Below are positions 1 to 7,101 of a stretch of DNA of 8,109 nucleotides, in pieces. The DNA lies in NCBI GenBank assembly GCA_011620445.1, contig WOZB01000115.1, positions 1 to 8,109 on the forward strand. The letters run 5' to 3'. Origin of the DNA: Anaerolineaceae bacterium (GTDB lineage Bacteria; Chloroflexota; Anaerolineae; Anaerolineales; Anaerolineaceae). Each line of letters begins with the position of its first letter. Position 1 is the stretch's first letter. The notes below the pieces were generated by a model. It searched no databases. It worked only from the letters and a program-made list of their open reading frames with translations, and had not been told where the DNA came from. The position numbers were made by a program, and so were the translations under genes.

Positions 1-241
1 TTAAACCGGATGCATTCTGTACCTTCTTACTGAAATAATTGCGGTTGTTGTAAGCCCCGCCCGAGAAAGTCCACATCGCGCCAAACTTGTGTGCAGAAGA
101 AATGAAAGCTAATTGATAAGAAATGCACAAAATTAACCAATTCATGCAACTTCGATCACTTGACTCGAATCGCCCGGAAACCCGCATCCCGTACTTTGCT
201 CGTAAGATCAGGCATAAAACCTGACCGTCAGATTACACGCG
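1..241 (-). pseudogene. Decayed partial second copy of selD (selenophosphate synthetase remnant)
   Basis: Read on the minus strand, 1-109 translates to a stretch that includes MWTFSGGAYNNRNYFSKKVQ, almost the same as residues 265-300 of the intact SelD encoded at 2226-3290 (28 of 36 residues identical by hand count). At DNA level positions 21-110 match 2413-2502 at about 76 of 90 bases. Weaker but collinear similarity continues to about 241: 221-241 resembles 2611-2631 with nearly the same offset (2390 against 2392). Upstream of the conserved block the reading frame is broken: the frame that gives VIEVA (matching LIEMA) meets TGA at 142-144 and TAA at 133-135 and is out of phase with the conserved block. 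No start, selenocysteine site or N-terminal ATP-binding part is present. The fragment covers roughly SelD residues 220-300 and is cut by the left window edge, so more of the C-terminal part may lie outside. Confidence 0.85.
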
Positions 242-261
242 ATTATCAGCAGCAAAAGAGT

Positions 262-2040
262 TTAGCGCTGGGCTAGTGGTAAAAATATGGAATACGGGTA
301 ATCTACCGGGTTGAAGGGCTGGCTGATCACCAGGTTGACCGTAATGCCCATGGACTCCTGGGGACCAATTAATAACGCAAACCCAGTTGTACTGTCTCCG
401 CTAAAAGCAACCAGGATATTGCTGGCGTCTCCGTTGGCGTAAATGCTGCTGAGTGATGTGCCTACCCCAAAGCGCGTGTTGACGGAGGAAGCATTGAAAG
501 CGTCCCCAGGATCGCCGTAGTTTGCTGAACACGATAAGTGGTCGGCTCCATCAGCCTGGATGAGCTTCACACGTTGGTTTATGGGTTCGTAATTATTAGG
601 GGCACTTTCATTGATGTGCCAAATAAGCGCACCTGCACCCGGCAGGCTGGCATCGTAACCAGTCCTTGAGCGATTTTCAATTAAGAAAAAATCGCCTATC
701 AGCGAGCTGAGGTTGGAATCTATAGGCAGAATTAAGGCAAAAGGATTGGTTGTTGAAACTAAAAGGTCCATGGGCGTGTTCTGGAAGTCCAGGGCAGGCA
801 CCAATTGGACAGGATTGTTGGGATCAATCCATGCAGAAATTATACGCAGGTAGGCGTTGGGGAGAGAGGGTGTCTGACCAAGGAAGGTGTCACCAGCAGC
901 TGTATTCCAACCACCAAAAGACATAATATCCCAAGTACCCAAACCAGCGTCGACCGTGCCATAGAGGTCTGGCCAGCCAATATCGTGTCCCATCTCGTGA
1001 GCCATAATGCCAATTGTTGAAGAATGATCACCCATGATCTCGCCAAACATGATGTATGAGCCCTTCTTCATGTAAGAAGCCAACGTCATACCATCGGCAA
1101 CCACGGGTGTACTCAGGCTCCACTTGTGTCCCCAAACGGATGGTTGGGAAAGGCCACCATTATAGGAGGCTTCAAAACCAGCAATGATCAACACAATATG
1201 CAGTTCTGAAGCCGATAAGGCTTTACTGGCATCCTTATCGAAGGAGGCAAAATTAACAAATGGGTCGGCAGCTTTCAATGCGAGAGAGACGATAGTGAGC
1301 GTTGCGTCCCAGTTTTGGTTACTCGGATTGGGATGAGTCTTGCCAAGGTTCACCCAGCCAACGATGCCATCGTTGAGGACACCAGAATTTTCTGAAGCAG
1401 GGGCTAAGTCAAGCAGGCCGAAAGAAGCATGGGCATAATAATCTCTGAGACTTTTTTCAGAATTGAAAAATTTGCCCTGGAAATCAGCTGGGTTTGTGGT
1501 GGGAGGTGTATCTTCGTAGTATCCCAATATGACTAACACAGGTTGAGTGCCGGTAGTGGTGGGAGCGCTAGTGTTAGCAGAAAGAGTGGTTGAACTAAGG
1601 GGGGCTGCTTCAGAGCCGGGCTGCTGACTGTCAGCGCCAACCGTTTCAAGCGGGTTCACAAATGATTGGATATTCTCGGTCTTGAGCTTGCGCTCGAAGT
1701 GCAACTCAACAGCAGGTGCGCCATTCACACCCACCCGCAAACTTTCCAGACTGTTTGAGGAGGCAATATTCTTACTCTGAACAGGCAGCATGTAGGTCCA
1801 CCATCCATCCGCCTGCAGGTTTATGCTGTGACCTTCCAAAGTCTCGAAACCGCTGGCACGCTCATCGCCCCAAATTTGAATCCCAAATTTACTGCCATCA
1901 GGTTGAGTAATGGTCTTTTGATCAGGAGTGGAGGGCATGGCAAATGCAATTTGCGGAGTGAGCACCAGGGCCAGACCGACAAACAGCAATATTAATCCAA
2001 GCGAAATTGCCGCTTTACTCAAATTTTTATTCATTTCCAT
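262..2040 (-). CDS. Secreted M6-family (immune inhibitor A-like) zinc metallopeptidase
   Basis: 592 residues. A signal peptide is clear: lysines at 5 and 9, a hydrophobic core at about 10-28 and a likely cleavage after AFA at 34. A pro-region follows, then a Ser/Thr/Pro-rich linker at about 139-169. The catalytic domain carries HEMGHDIGWPDLY at 348-360, the HExxHxxGxxD zinc signature of M6 peptidases, followed by the GTWDIMSFGGW Met-turn-like segment. The LIENRS...LPGAGALIWHIN segment downstream is also typical of the family. At 268-279 an EF-hand-like loop (DKDASKALSASE) sits where M6 domains often carry a Ca-binding Asp-rich turn. The protein ends in YSIFLPLAQR, a short tail I associate with exported Chloroflexota proteins. 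It probably degrades extracellular protein. Two starts are possible, M1 and M3; neither has a strong ribosome binding site. The 185-bp upstream spacer is AT-rich and holds a 5-bp stem with GAGA loop at 2064-2077; no convincing promoter was identified. Confidence 0.88.
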   Translation of the reverse strand: MEMNKNLSKAAISLGLILLFVGLALVLTPQIAFAMPSTPDQKTITQPDGSKFGIQIWGDERASGFETLEGHSINLQADGWWTYMLPVQSKNIASSNSLESLRVGVNGAPAVELHFERKLKTENIQSFVNPLETVGADSQQPGSEAAPLSSTTLSANTSAPTTTGTQPVLVILGYYEDTPPTTNPADFQGKFFNSEKSLRDYYAHASFGLLDLAPASENSGVLNDGIVGWVNLGKTHPNPSNQNWDATLTIVSLALKAADPFVNFASFDKDASKALSASELHIVLIIAGFEASYNGGLSQPSVWGHKWSLSTPVVADGMTLASYMKKGSYIMFGEIMGDHSSTIGIMAHEMGHDIGWPDLYGTVDAGLGTWDIMSFGGWNTAAGDTFLGQTPSLPNAYLRIISAWIDPNNPVQLVPALDFQNTPMDLLVSTTNPFALILPIDSNLSSLIGDFFLIENRSRTGYDASLPGAGALIWHINESAPNNYEPINQRVKLIQADGADHLSCSANYGDPGDAFNASSVNTRFGVGTSLSSIYANGDASNILVAFSGDSTTGFALLIGPQESMGITVNLVISQPFNPVDYPYSIFLPLAQR

Positions 2041-2225
2041 CTTTGATTGGAATGATATGGAAGTACCCGAGAGGGTAATTAAGTCTATTTTACTAAATCA
2101 ATGTGTAACTAAAGTACGATAAGGATGTAGAGATTCCATCAGAATGATGAAATCGAAAGATTGCTAAAAATCAATCCAAACCTTCCCCTTTATGAATCAT
2201 GCACAACTAAATTATTTAGGAATTA

Positions 2226-3290
2226 CTAATTTAGGATAAATTCATGATCGGTCTGCATTTCCCCAATTTGCCAGGCCTCAACCCCCATGTGTGGGGCTTC
2301 CCTCTGAAATGAATCCAATTTATCTTGTGGAACCGCAAGCAACAATCCCCCGGAAGTTTGCGGGTCGTACAGCAACATTTGGTCCGTTTCGCTCAAACCG
2401 ACCTCGTTTTGCACCTTTTTACTGAAATACTCGCGGTTGTTGTATGCGCCGCCCGAGAAAGTCCACATCTCACCATACTTCTGTGCGGGAGAGATGAAGG
2501 GTATTGAACCAAAATTCACAACAAATCCAGTTCCTGAAGCTTCGGCCATCTCAATCAGATGACCTAATAACCCAAAACCCGTGATATCTGTACAAGCTTT
2601 TACGCCCAGATTGACCGCAAGATTGCGCGCGGAGAGGTTGAGGCGCTTCATCCAGGCGGTCACTTCCTCAATTTCTTCAGTATTGGCTTTTTCCTGCTTG
2701 ATAGCGGTTGTCACTACACCCATACCCAGGGGTTTGGTGAGGAAGAGCTTGTCACCTGGTTTGGCTGCACCCTTGAGCATGATCTGATCATGTTCCGCAA
2801 TGCCAATGACGGCATAGCCGAATTTTGGTTCCTTATCCTGGATGGAATGGCCGCCAGCCAAAACCGCGCCGGACTCTTTTATCTTTTCCGCGCCGCCTTT
2901 AAAAATTGCCTGGGCAATTTCCAATGGCAAATCGGGGGGCAGGCAGGCAATATTAAGGGCCAACAGCGGCAAACCGCCCATGGCATACACATCTGAAAGG
3001 GCATTCGCTGCGGCAATCGCGCCGTAATCCGCGGGGTCATCCACGATGGGGGTAAAGAAATCGGTGGTCACCACTAAATCCTGCTGAGAATTGAGCGACC
3101 ACAAGGCAGCATCATCCGGGCTATCCAAACCTGCTACCAGGAGAGGATAGTCTGAAGGCGGGAAAAGCCCACTGATTGGCCGCAGAACCTGCGCCAGCGT
3201 CTCCGCGTCGAGTTTACTTGCTCAACCCGCGCAACTGGAGAGGCTAGTCAGACGAATCTGCTTGCCCGATGGATATGTAGTGTTTTCCAT
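2226..3290 (-). CDS. selD: Selenide, water dikinase (selenophosphate synthetase), selenocysteine-containing
   Basis: Makes selenophosphate from selenide and ATP, the selenium donor for selenocysteine and selenouridine. The coding region starts at ATG 3288-3290 and reads through an in-frame TGA at 3222-3224, giving 354 residues (E. coli SelD has 347). The N-terminus IRLTSLSSCAGUASKL aligns with E. coli IRLTQYSHGAGCGCKI: Sec23 takes the place of catalytic Cys17 and Lys26 that of Lys20. Further family marks are D59-D60-A-A, TTDFFTPIVDDP (75-86), ALSDVYAMGG (97-106, with the Asp matching Asp91), AGGHSI, KPLGMGVVTTA, TDITGFGLLGHL and DPQTSGGLLLAV. The downstream-only open frame (from TTG at 3128) lacks the catalytic loop, so that shorter start is wrong. 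TGA is a normal stop for the neighbouring gene ending at 3317, which argues against a reassigned code. The start lies 26 bp after that gene and has only a poorly spaced AGGA, suggesting co-transcription and perhaps coupled translation. Confidence 0.93.
3177..3224 (-). promoter_or_regulatory. Candidate bacterial SECIS element for the selD UGA codon
   Basis: The minus-strand RNA starts with the UGA (3224-3222). A hairpin follows: CGCAG (3193-3189), loop GUU (3188-3186), CUGCG (3185-3181). It is extended by UGG (3196-3194) pairing with CCA (3179-3177) around one bulged G at 3180. The apical loop begins 34 nt after the UGA, inside the usual 16-37 nt range for bacterial SECIS, and the GCAGGUUCUGC apex resembles the GCAGGUCUGC apex of the E. 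coli fdhF element. SelB would bind here to recode the UGA. A weaker alternative stem (CUC/GAG) lies closer to the UGA. The structure is inferred by eye. Confidence 0.65.
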
Positions 3291-3316
3291 TCCTGAATGA
3301 TAATCCAAAAATGGGA

Positions 3317-4627
3317 TCAATCGAACCAAATCGGATTGGAGATTAGCAGCGGTAGCGCCGGAATGCCATCATAGAGCGTACGCCAAAGTTCAAGCCGCAC
3401 AAAGCCAGGTTCAAGCAGCGGTGTTTCCATCTCAAGAGTCCCTGATTTCTGGGCTTTGAAGAGAGTTTGGCTGCTGGTCTTACCAAGCAGGCGTACTTCG
3501 TCCCCAGCCTGCAGGCCTTCAAGGCGCAGGTTCAACGTTAAGCCTGTGCGCCAGGGAAGTGAATCCCCGGGCAGGGCTGTGTCGCAGCGCATCTCAAGTT
3601 GGGGGCCATCGGGTTGGTAGACTCCGTAAGTATGCCCCTGGCGGATGGCGGCAAGGATATCTTCAGCTGACTCGGATTGGGTAAAAACACGCAGAGAAGG
3701 CCCGCCCAGGATCTGGAAGAAGCCGTCTTTGTGATAATCGCTGCCACAAACCATGACGGCTTTTTCGCCTTCAACTAATCGCGCCTGCCAGGCGGCAACA
3801 GCGCGAAGATTGCTGAGGCGCATGGGTCCATTCCAGATTTCAATGCAGTCGTAGGGCAGGGCATCCGTGCTGAATGAGAAAGGCAGGTCATAGTCGTGGG
3901 TGTGGTTAAGCACAATCAGAGCGCCGCGGGCGTGGGCATCCTGAAAGCGTTTGCTAACCTCGGCTTCGTCATTGGTGAAGAAGGGTTCATCGTAAGGCTG
4001 CTCCAGCCCCAGAAAGTTGCTGTGACCGCGGTAGTGGGTCCATTCCACCCCCGGAATGACCGTGAAACCGGGCAGCTGGGGCAGCGAAGCGGTTTTGACG
4101 AACTGATTGTGGTCGGTAACAGCCAGGAAATCGAGGCCCTGGGATTGGGCATGTTGACAGAGTTCCAGGATGGTTTTGCTGCCATCCGAGGCCAGGGTGT
4201 GTGTGTGCAGGTCGCCGATGAGCCAACGTGGTGATTTTTCTTCAAAAGTGAGCGTGTAGTGTACATCCACACCTTCAGGGGCAACGTGGTAAGCCCCTGC
4301 CAGGATCAGCCAGGTGCCTGGCAGCAATTTGCAGGGGGTGCAACCGGGGGTGGCCCAGTTTTCTGAAAGCGTGACGGATTGCTTATCCGAGCCGGTAGCT
4401 GCCACCAGGCGGTTACCGGGGGCAACCAGCCCGAGGTCGACTGTGTTCAGACTGATACGCTCAGCGAAGCTGCCACCAGAGATTGCTTGTTTGAGGAAAC
4501 CTCGTTTGGGGTACTCATAAGCAAGTGTAAATTTGCCGATGTTTTCCGGCATTTCGAAAGGCAGGGTCAGATACTGGCCTTGTTGAGTATGCGGAATGTG
4601 GTATGTGAATGTCAGATCTTTCTGCAT
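3317..4627 (-). CDS. PHP-domain metallohydrolase, CehA/McbA family
   Basis: 436 residues, no signal peptide or membrane segment visible, so probably cytoplasmic. The PHP phosphoesterase core runs from about 135 to 350 and keeps the metal-binding set: GDLHTHT (H141, H143), D148, TDHN (D172, H173), PGVEW (E195), LNHTH (H242) and GSDYH (D297, H299). The CIEIWNGPM segment (261-269) and this order of motifs match the CehA/McbA family, whose members include carbamate- and phosphoester-cleaving hydrolases. An N-terminal domain of about 130 residues, probably beta-rich, and a C-terminal beta-type segment of about 80 flank the core. The true substrate cannot be read from the sequence. A Shine-Dalgarno (AAGGGAG, 4637-4631) sits just upstream of the ATG. 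The stop is TGA, 26 bp before selD. The gene may be transcribed from the 191-bp spacer upstream, which carries a tandem repeat. Confidence 0.87.
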   Translation of the reverse strand: MQKDLTFTYHIPHTQQGQYLTLPFEMPENIGKFTLAYEYPKRGFLKQAISGGSFAERISLNTVDLGLVAPGNRLVAATGSDKQSVTLSENWATPGCTPCKLLPGTWLILAGAYHVAPEGVDVHYTLTFEEKSPRWLIGDLHTHTLASDGSKTILELCQHAQSQGLDFLAVTDHNQFVKTASLPQLPGFTVIPGVEWTHYRGHSNFLGLEQPYDEPFFTNDEAEVSKRFQDAHARGALIVLNHTHDYDLPFSFSTDALPYDCIEIWNGPMRLSNLRAVAAWQARLVEGEKAVMVCGSDYHKDGFFQILGGPSLRVFTQSESAEDILAAIRQGHTYGVYQPDGPQLEMRCDTALPGDSLPWRTGLTLNLRLEGLQAGDEVRLLGKTSSQTLFKAQKSGTLEMETPLLEPGFVRLELWRTLYDGIPALPLLISNPIWFD

Positions 4628-4657
4628 AGTCTCCCTTAGTCTTTTGGTCTTTCATCG

Positions 4658-4723
4658 ATCCACACCGACCGCAAGTGGTAAATGCCCAGTTTTCTTATCA
4701 TCCACACCTATCGTGAATGGTAA
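4658..4723. repeat. Two-copy imperfect direct repeat upstream of the PHP gene (operator-like)
   Basis: Two 24-bp units at 4658-4681 and 4700-4723, start to start 42 bp (about four helical turns). Both begin ATCCACACC, share a central CG and end TGGTAA; 18 of 24 bases agree by hand count. They lie 31-96 bp upstream of the start codon of the PHP gene, in the likely promoter zone. The helical spacing suggests two sites for one regulator on the same DNA face. No known operator was recognised. Confidence 0.5.
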
Positions 4724-4745
4724 GGGTTTAATCAATGCTTGTTAG

Positions 4746-4763
4746 GAAGGCTTTTCAGCCTTC
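4746..4763. terminator. Stem-loop in the esterase-PHP spacer, possible terminator or processing site
   Basis: A perfect 7-bp stem GAAGGCT / AGCCTTC closes a 4-base loop (TTTC on plus, GAAA on minus). It lies 55 bp after the stop of the esterase gene. On the minus strand the stem is not followed by a run of T, so it is a weak intrinsic terminator at best. It could instead mark mRNA stability or partial termination between the esterase and the PHP-selD unit. Confidence 0.4.
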
Positions 4764-4818
4764 TGCGATTCTCGATTTTCCATATGTGGCCATTATGACC
4801 TTTGTTAAGAAGGACGCC

Positions 4819-5610
4819 TTATGACCGTTCCGGCAAGACCATGCCTAGCCATTTTGCGATGTGCTTCTGCCAGAAATACCAATTGTGCTGGCCGCCTTTT
4901 TCTTCCCAATAGGTTAAAGGAATATTGTGCGCTTCACAAGCCTTTTTGAAAATGCGATTGACTTTTAACAGGTCATCCTGGGTGCCGCAGCAGCTGTAGA
5001 GCGCGGGCAAGGCCTCGGGATTATTGGCAGCATTGGCCAACCAGGCCATGGGGTCATCCCCGCTGCCTTTTACCTTGTCCAACCCGCCGTAAATCAAACC
5101 TATCTCATGCATCATGTGGTAATTGGCAGCCTTATCCTGCGGTACGCTTTTGATTTCAGGGATCAATGCGCCTGAAAGGCTGAGGGCAGCCCGGTAAAGT
5201 TCAGGGTGGAGGAAGGCAGCCTTGAAGGCACCCAAGCCGCCCATGCTGTTGCCGGCAATCAGGCAGTTCTGGCGGGAAAGGTCGAACTTGAAGGTTTTAT
5301 CCAGGTATTCCGGCAATTCGCTGGTGATGTAATCAAAATAGGCCTGGCCATTATCCATATTGGCATACATGGACCGGCCACCGGTGGGAAGGACGGCGAT
5401 AAAGCCCAGGTCCCAGGCCAGGATTTCGATGTTGGTATAGCGCTGCCAGGCGCTGCTGTCGTCCGAAAGGCCGTGCAGCAGGTAGAGCACCGGCAGTTTT
5501 TGAATGTCGCTTTCACTTTGATCGCCCCAACCGGGGTTAGGCATGATGATCTGCAAGGGCACTGTCACCTGCAGGGTTTTGGGGTTGTAATCGATGTGGA
5601 TGTGGGTCAT
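4819..5610 (-). CDS. Alpha/beta-hydrolase esterase (putative esterase / EstA-EstD-like family)
   Basis: 263 residues of the serine esterase family that includes tributyrin esterase EstA, S-formylglutathione hydrolase and feruloyl esterases (Pfam 'Esterase'). The oxyanion region is VLYLLHGLSDDSSAW (41-53). The nucleophile elbow is G-N-S-M-G-G with Ser122. The likely acid is Asp212 in CGTQDD, and the catalytic base is His242 in GGQHNWYFW, a C-terminal pattern closely like that of EstA-type enzymes. There is no signal peptide, so it acts in the cytoplasm. A strong Shine-Dalgarno (AAAGGAG, 5622-5616) stands 5 nt before the ATG. It lies 32 bp downstream of a sugar-type transporter gene and is very probably co-transcribed with it, which favours removal of acyl groups from an imported carbohydrate. 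S-formylglutathione hydrolysis is an alternative, but no formaldehyde dehydrogenase gene is beside it. Confidence 0.85.
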   Translation of the reverse strand: MTHIHIDYNPKTLQVTVPLQIIMPNPGWGDQSESDIQKLPVLYLLHGLSDDSSAWQRYTNIEILAWDLGFIAVLPTGGRSMYANMDNGQAYFDYITSELPEYLDKTFKFDLSRQNCLIAGNSMGGLGAFKAAFLHPELYRAALSLSGALIPEIKSVPQDKAANYHMMHEIGLIYGGLDKVKGSGDDPMAWLANAANNPEALPALYSCCGTQDDLLKVNRIFKKACEAHNIPLTYWEEKGGQHNWYFWQKHIAKWLGMVLPERS

Positions 5611-5642
5611 GTAATCTCCTTTAAAAAGGTGGCAATCCGGGA

Positions 5643-6983
5643 TTAGGCCTCAAATTTGAGGTCGGAAGAATCAACTTTTTCAACGCGTTTGTCCTGATCA
5701 AAATGCAGGAAATTGGAGAGCACCAGGGCAAAAACCATCATGATGAACGGGATGCCGCAGAGCATAAAGCGGGAGGCTAAACCGGGGTTGGGGCCGGGGT
5801 TTTCGCCATTAACGAAGCCGAAAAGGCGGTTCATCAGAAAGAAGCCCACGGCGCCTGACAGGCTGCCGAAAAGGTTGGTGAGGAAGCCGGTAAACTGGGC
5901 GATGATGCCTTCGCGGCGCACTTTGTGCAGGCGGGCATCTTCATCCATCACCCTTGCGCCCACCAGATCCATGGTGGTGATGCAGCCGGCAAAACCAAAA
6001 CCGACCAACGCCGCGCAAGCCAGAGCGATTATCAAATTTGGGGCAAAGAAGAGGGGGATAAAAGCCACGGCCAGACTGAGCAAAGCGAAGCGCCAAACGC
6101 GCATGAGGGGGTGTTTAGCTACAAAACTGGCCCAGACCGCCACAGAGGCGATGGCCACCAGCAGCACGATGCCGAAGAGCATGGAAGTCTGCGCGCTGGA
6201 GAGGTTAAGGGCATATTTGGCGAAAAAATTGAGGGCGGCCAGCACCGAAGACATGGCGGCCGCGTAAAAGGCGTTCGTAAAACCGGCCAACCAGAAATGC
6301 GGGTTCTTTGCGAGGTCGCGCAGGCTTTTGAAGAAGTTGGGCTTGGCTTCCGTTGGGCCGGGGGGCGATTCGCGGCTGGTGAGCGCCATGTAAAGGATAA
6401 CGACCCCGCCAACACCGCCGTAGAGCATGGCGGTGGTGCTGTAACCGAGCTTATCGGTAATCATCGGGGTGAGCGCGATGGCGATAATCATGGCCACCAG
6501 CTGGAAGGCCTGGCGCATGGCGTTGGCCTTGGCTCGGCTGGCATCTTCCTTGAAAAGTTCCGGGAAGAGAGCTCCGTAGTTGGAATTGATCATGGCGTCC
6601 AGCGTGCCCGTGAGGAAGAAGAAAACCATGGCATAGATGAAGAGGGATCTATTGGGCATGGATGGAGGGCTGAAGAAAAGAATGAGACAGGCAATCAGGA
6701 TGGGGGTGACAAGCACCAGCCAGGGCTTGCGGCGCCCAAAACGCGTGCGGGTGGAGTCGGAGAGGAAACCCCAGAGCGGGTTGTCGATGGCGTCAATGAT
6801 GGAGTAGACCCCCATGACGGTTGCCCATTGGACGGTGGTAAGGCCCATATTGGTGACGTAAAAGAAGGCTGCATAGGTCTTGAGCAGGTTGACGGGCAGC
6901 GATGTGCCGAACATGCCGATAGCGTAATTGAATGTTTTCATGCGAGGAGCTGCTTTGGTGGGTAGGGTGGGGGAAATTTCCAT
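5643..6983 (-). CDS. MFS transporter of the GPH (glycoside-pentoside-hexuronide:cation symporter, MelB-like) family
   Basis: 446 residues, with about 12 hydrophobic segments, typical of the inner-membrane GPH family that brings in glycosides and other sugars with a cation. The hallmark of the first cytoplasmic loop is present: IIDAIDNPLWGFLSD (62-76) followed by TRTRFGRRKPW (78-88), matching the DAIND...TRSRWG..KPW region of MelB. Asp64 lines up with MelB Asp55, but the position of MelB Asp59 holds Asn68, with Asp67 next to it. The start at 6983 is supported by AAAAGGAGG (6996-6988) 4 nt upstream; the second Met at 15 lacks this. The gene heads a two-gene unit with the esterase. Substrate unknown; a carbohydrate or a conjugated sugar is the best guess. 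Confidence 0.87.
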   Translation of the reverse strand: MEISPTLPTKAAPRMKTFNYAIGMFGTSLPVNLLKTYAAFFYVTNMGLTTVQWATVMGVYSIIDAIDNPLWGFLSDSTRTRFGRRKPWLVLVTPILIACLILFFSPPSMPNRSLFIYAMVFFFLTGTLDAMINSNYGALFPELFKEDASRAKANAMRQAFQLVAMIIAIALTPMITDKLGYSTTAMLYGGVGGVVILYMALTSRESPPGPTEAKPNFFKSLRDLAKNPHFWLAGFTNAFYAAAMSSVLAALNFFAKYALNLSSAQTSMLFGIVLLVAIASVAVWASFVAKHPLMRVWRFALLSLAVAFIPLFFAPNLIIALACAALVGFGFAGCITTMDLVGARVMDEDARLHKVRREGIIAQFTGFLTNLFGSLSGAVGFFLMNRLFGFVNGENPGPNPGLASRFMLCGIPFIMMVFALVLSNFLHFDQDKRVEKVDSSDLKFEA

Positions 6984-7006
6984 GTTGCCTCCTTTTGGCC
7001 TCTTTG

Positions 7007-7012
7007 ATTATA
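7007..7012 (-). promoter_or_regulatory. Candidate -10 box of the transporter-esterase operon
   Basis: The minus strand reads a perfect TATAAT at 7012-7007. Start of transcription would fall near 7000, giving a very short leader that still contains the AAAAGGAGG ribosome site at 6996-6988. No good -35 hexamer is seen at 16-18 bp (the region is CGCCGC-like), so an activator may be needed, as expected for a substrate-induced uptake operon. Confidence 0.45.
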
Positions 7013-7101
7013 AACAATAAGGCGCTTTGGCGGCGGTTTTTGGATGGATTAAGGGGCTGGCAACGGTGATATGCAAGAACCAGATCAGTGGATCTTAATT
7101 A

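Noticed and set aside
201..223. Inverted repeat TCAGG/CCTGA after the protease stop as terminator
   Set aside because: Five-base stem with 7-base loop and no T run on the minus strand; it also lies in the selD remnant.
2041..2225. Whether the missing 5' half of the decayed selD lies upstream of the protease
   Set aside because: I compared this AT-rich spacer by eye with the 5' half of selD and saw no match, so a simple insertion of the protease into a second selD is not supported.
2226..3128. SelD as a 300-residue protein beginning at a TTG
   Set aside because: This frame starts only after the in-frame TGA and lacks the catalytic Sec/Cys-Lys loop; the upstream part in the same frame matches SelD residue by residue.
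3222..3224. TGA read as Gly or Trp through an altered genetic code
   Set aside because: TGA serves as the proper stop of the PHP gene at 3317-3319, and the site aligns with the catalytic Cys of SelD.
4810..4820. Short palindrome AAGG-ACG-CCTT at the end of the esterase gene as terminator
   Set aside because: The stem is only 4 bp, overlaps the stop codon and has no T run after it.
5206..5646. Plus-strand open frame of 146 codons opposite the esterase
   Set aside because: Shadow of the esterase, whose catalytic triad and ribosome site are clear on the other strand.
5925..6965. Long plus-strand open frame of 346 codons opposite the transporter
   Set aside because: It is antisense to a clear membrane transporter, with Gly/His/Glu-rich composition typical of the complement of a hydrophobic gene, and has no domain or ribosome site.
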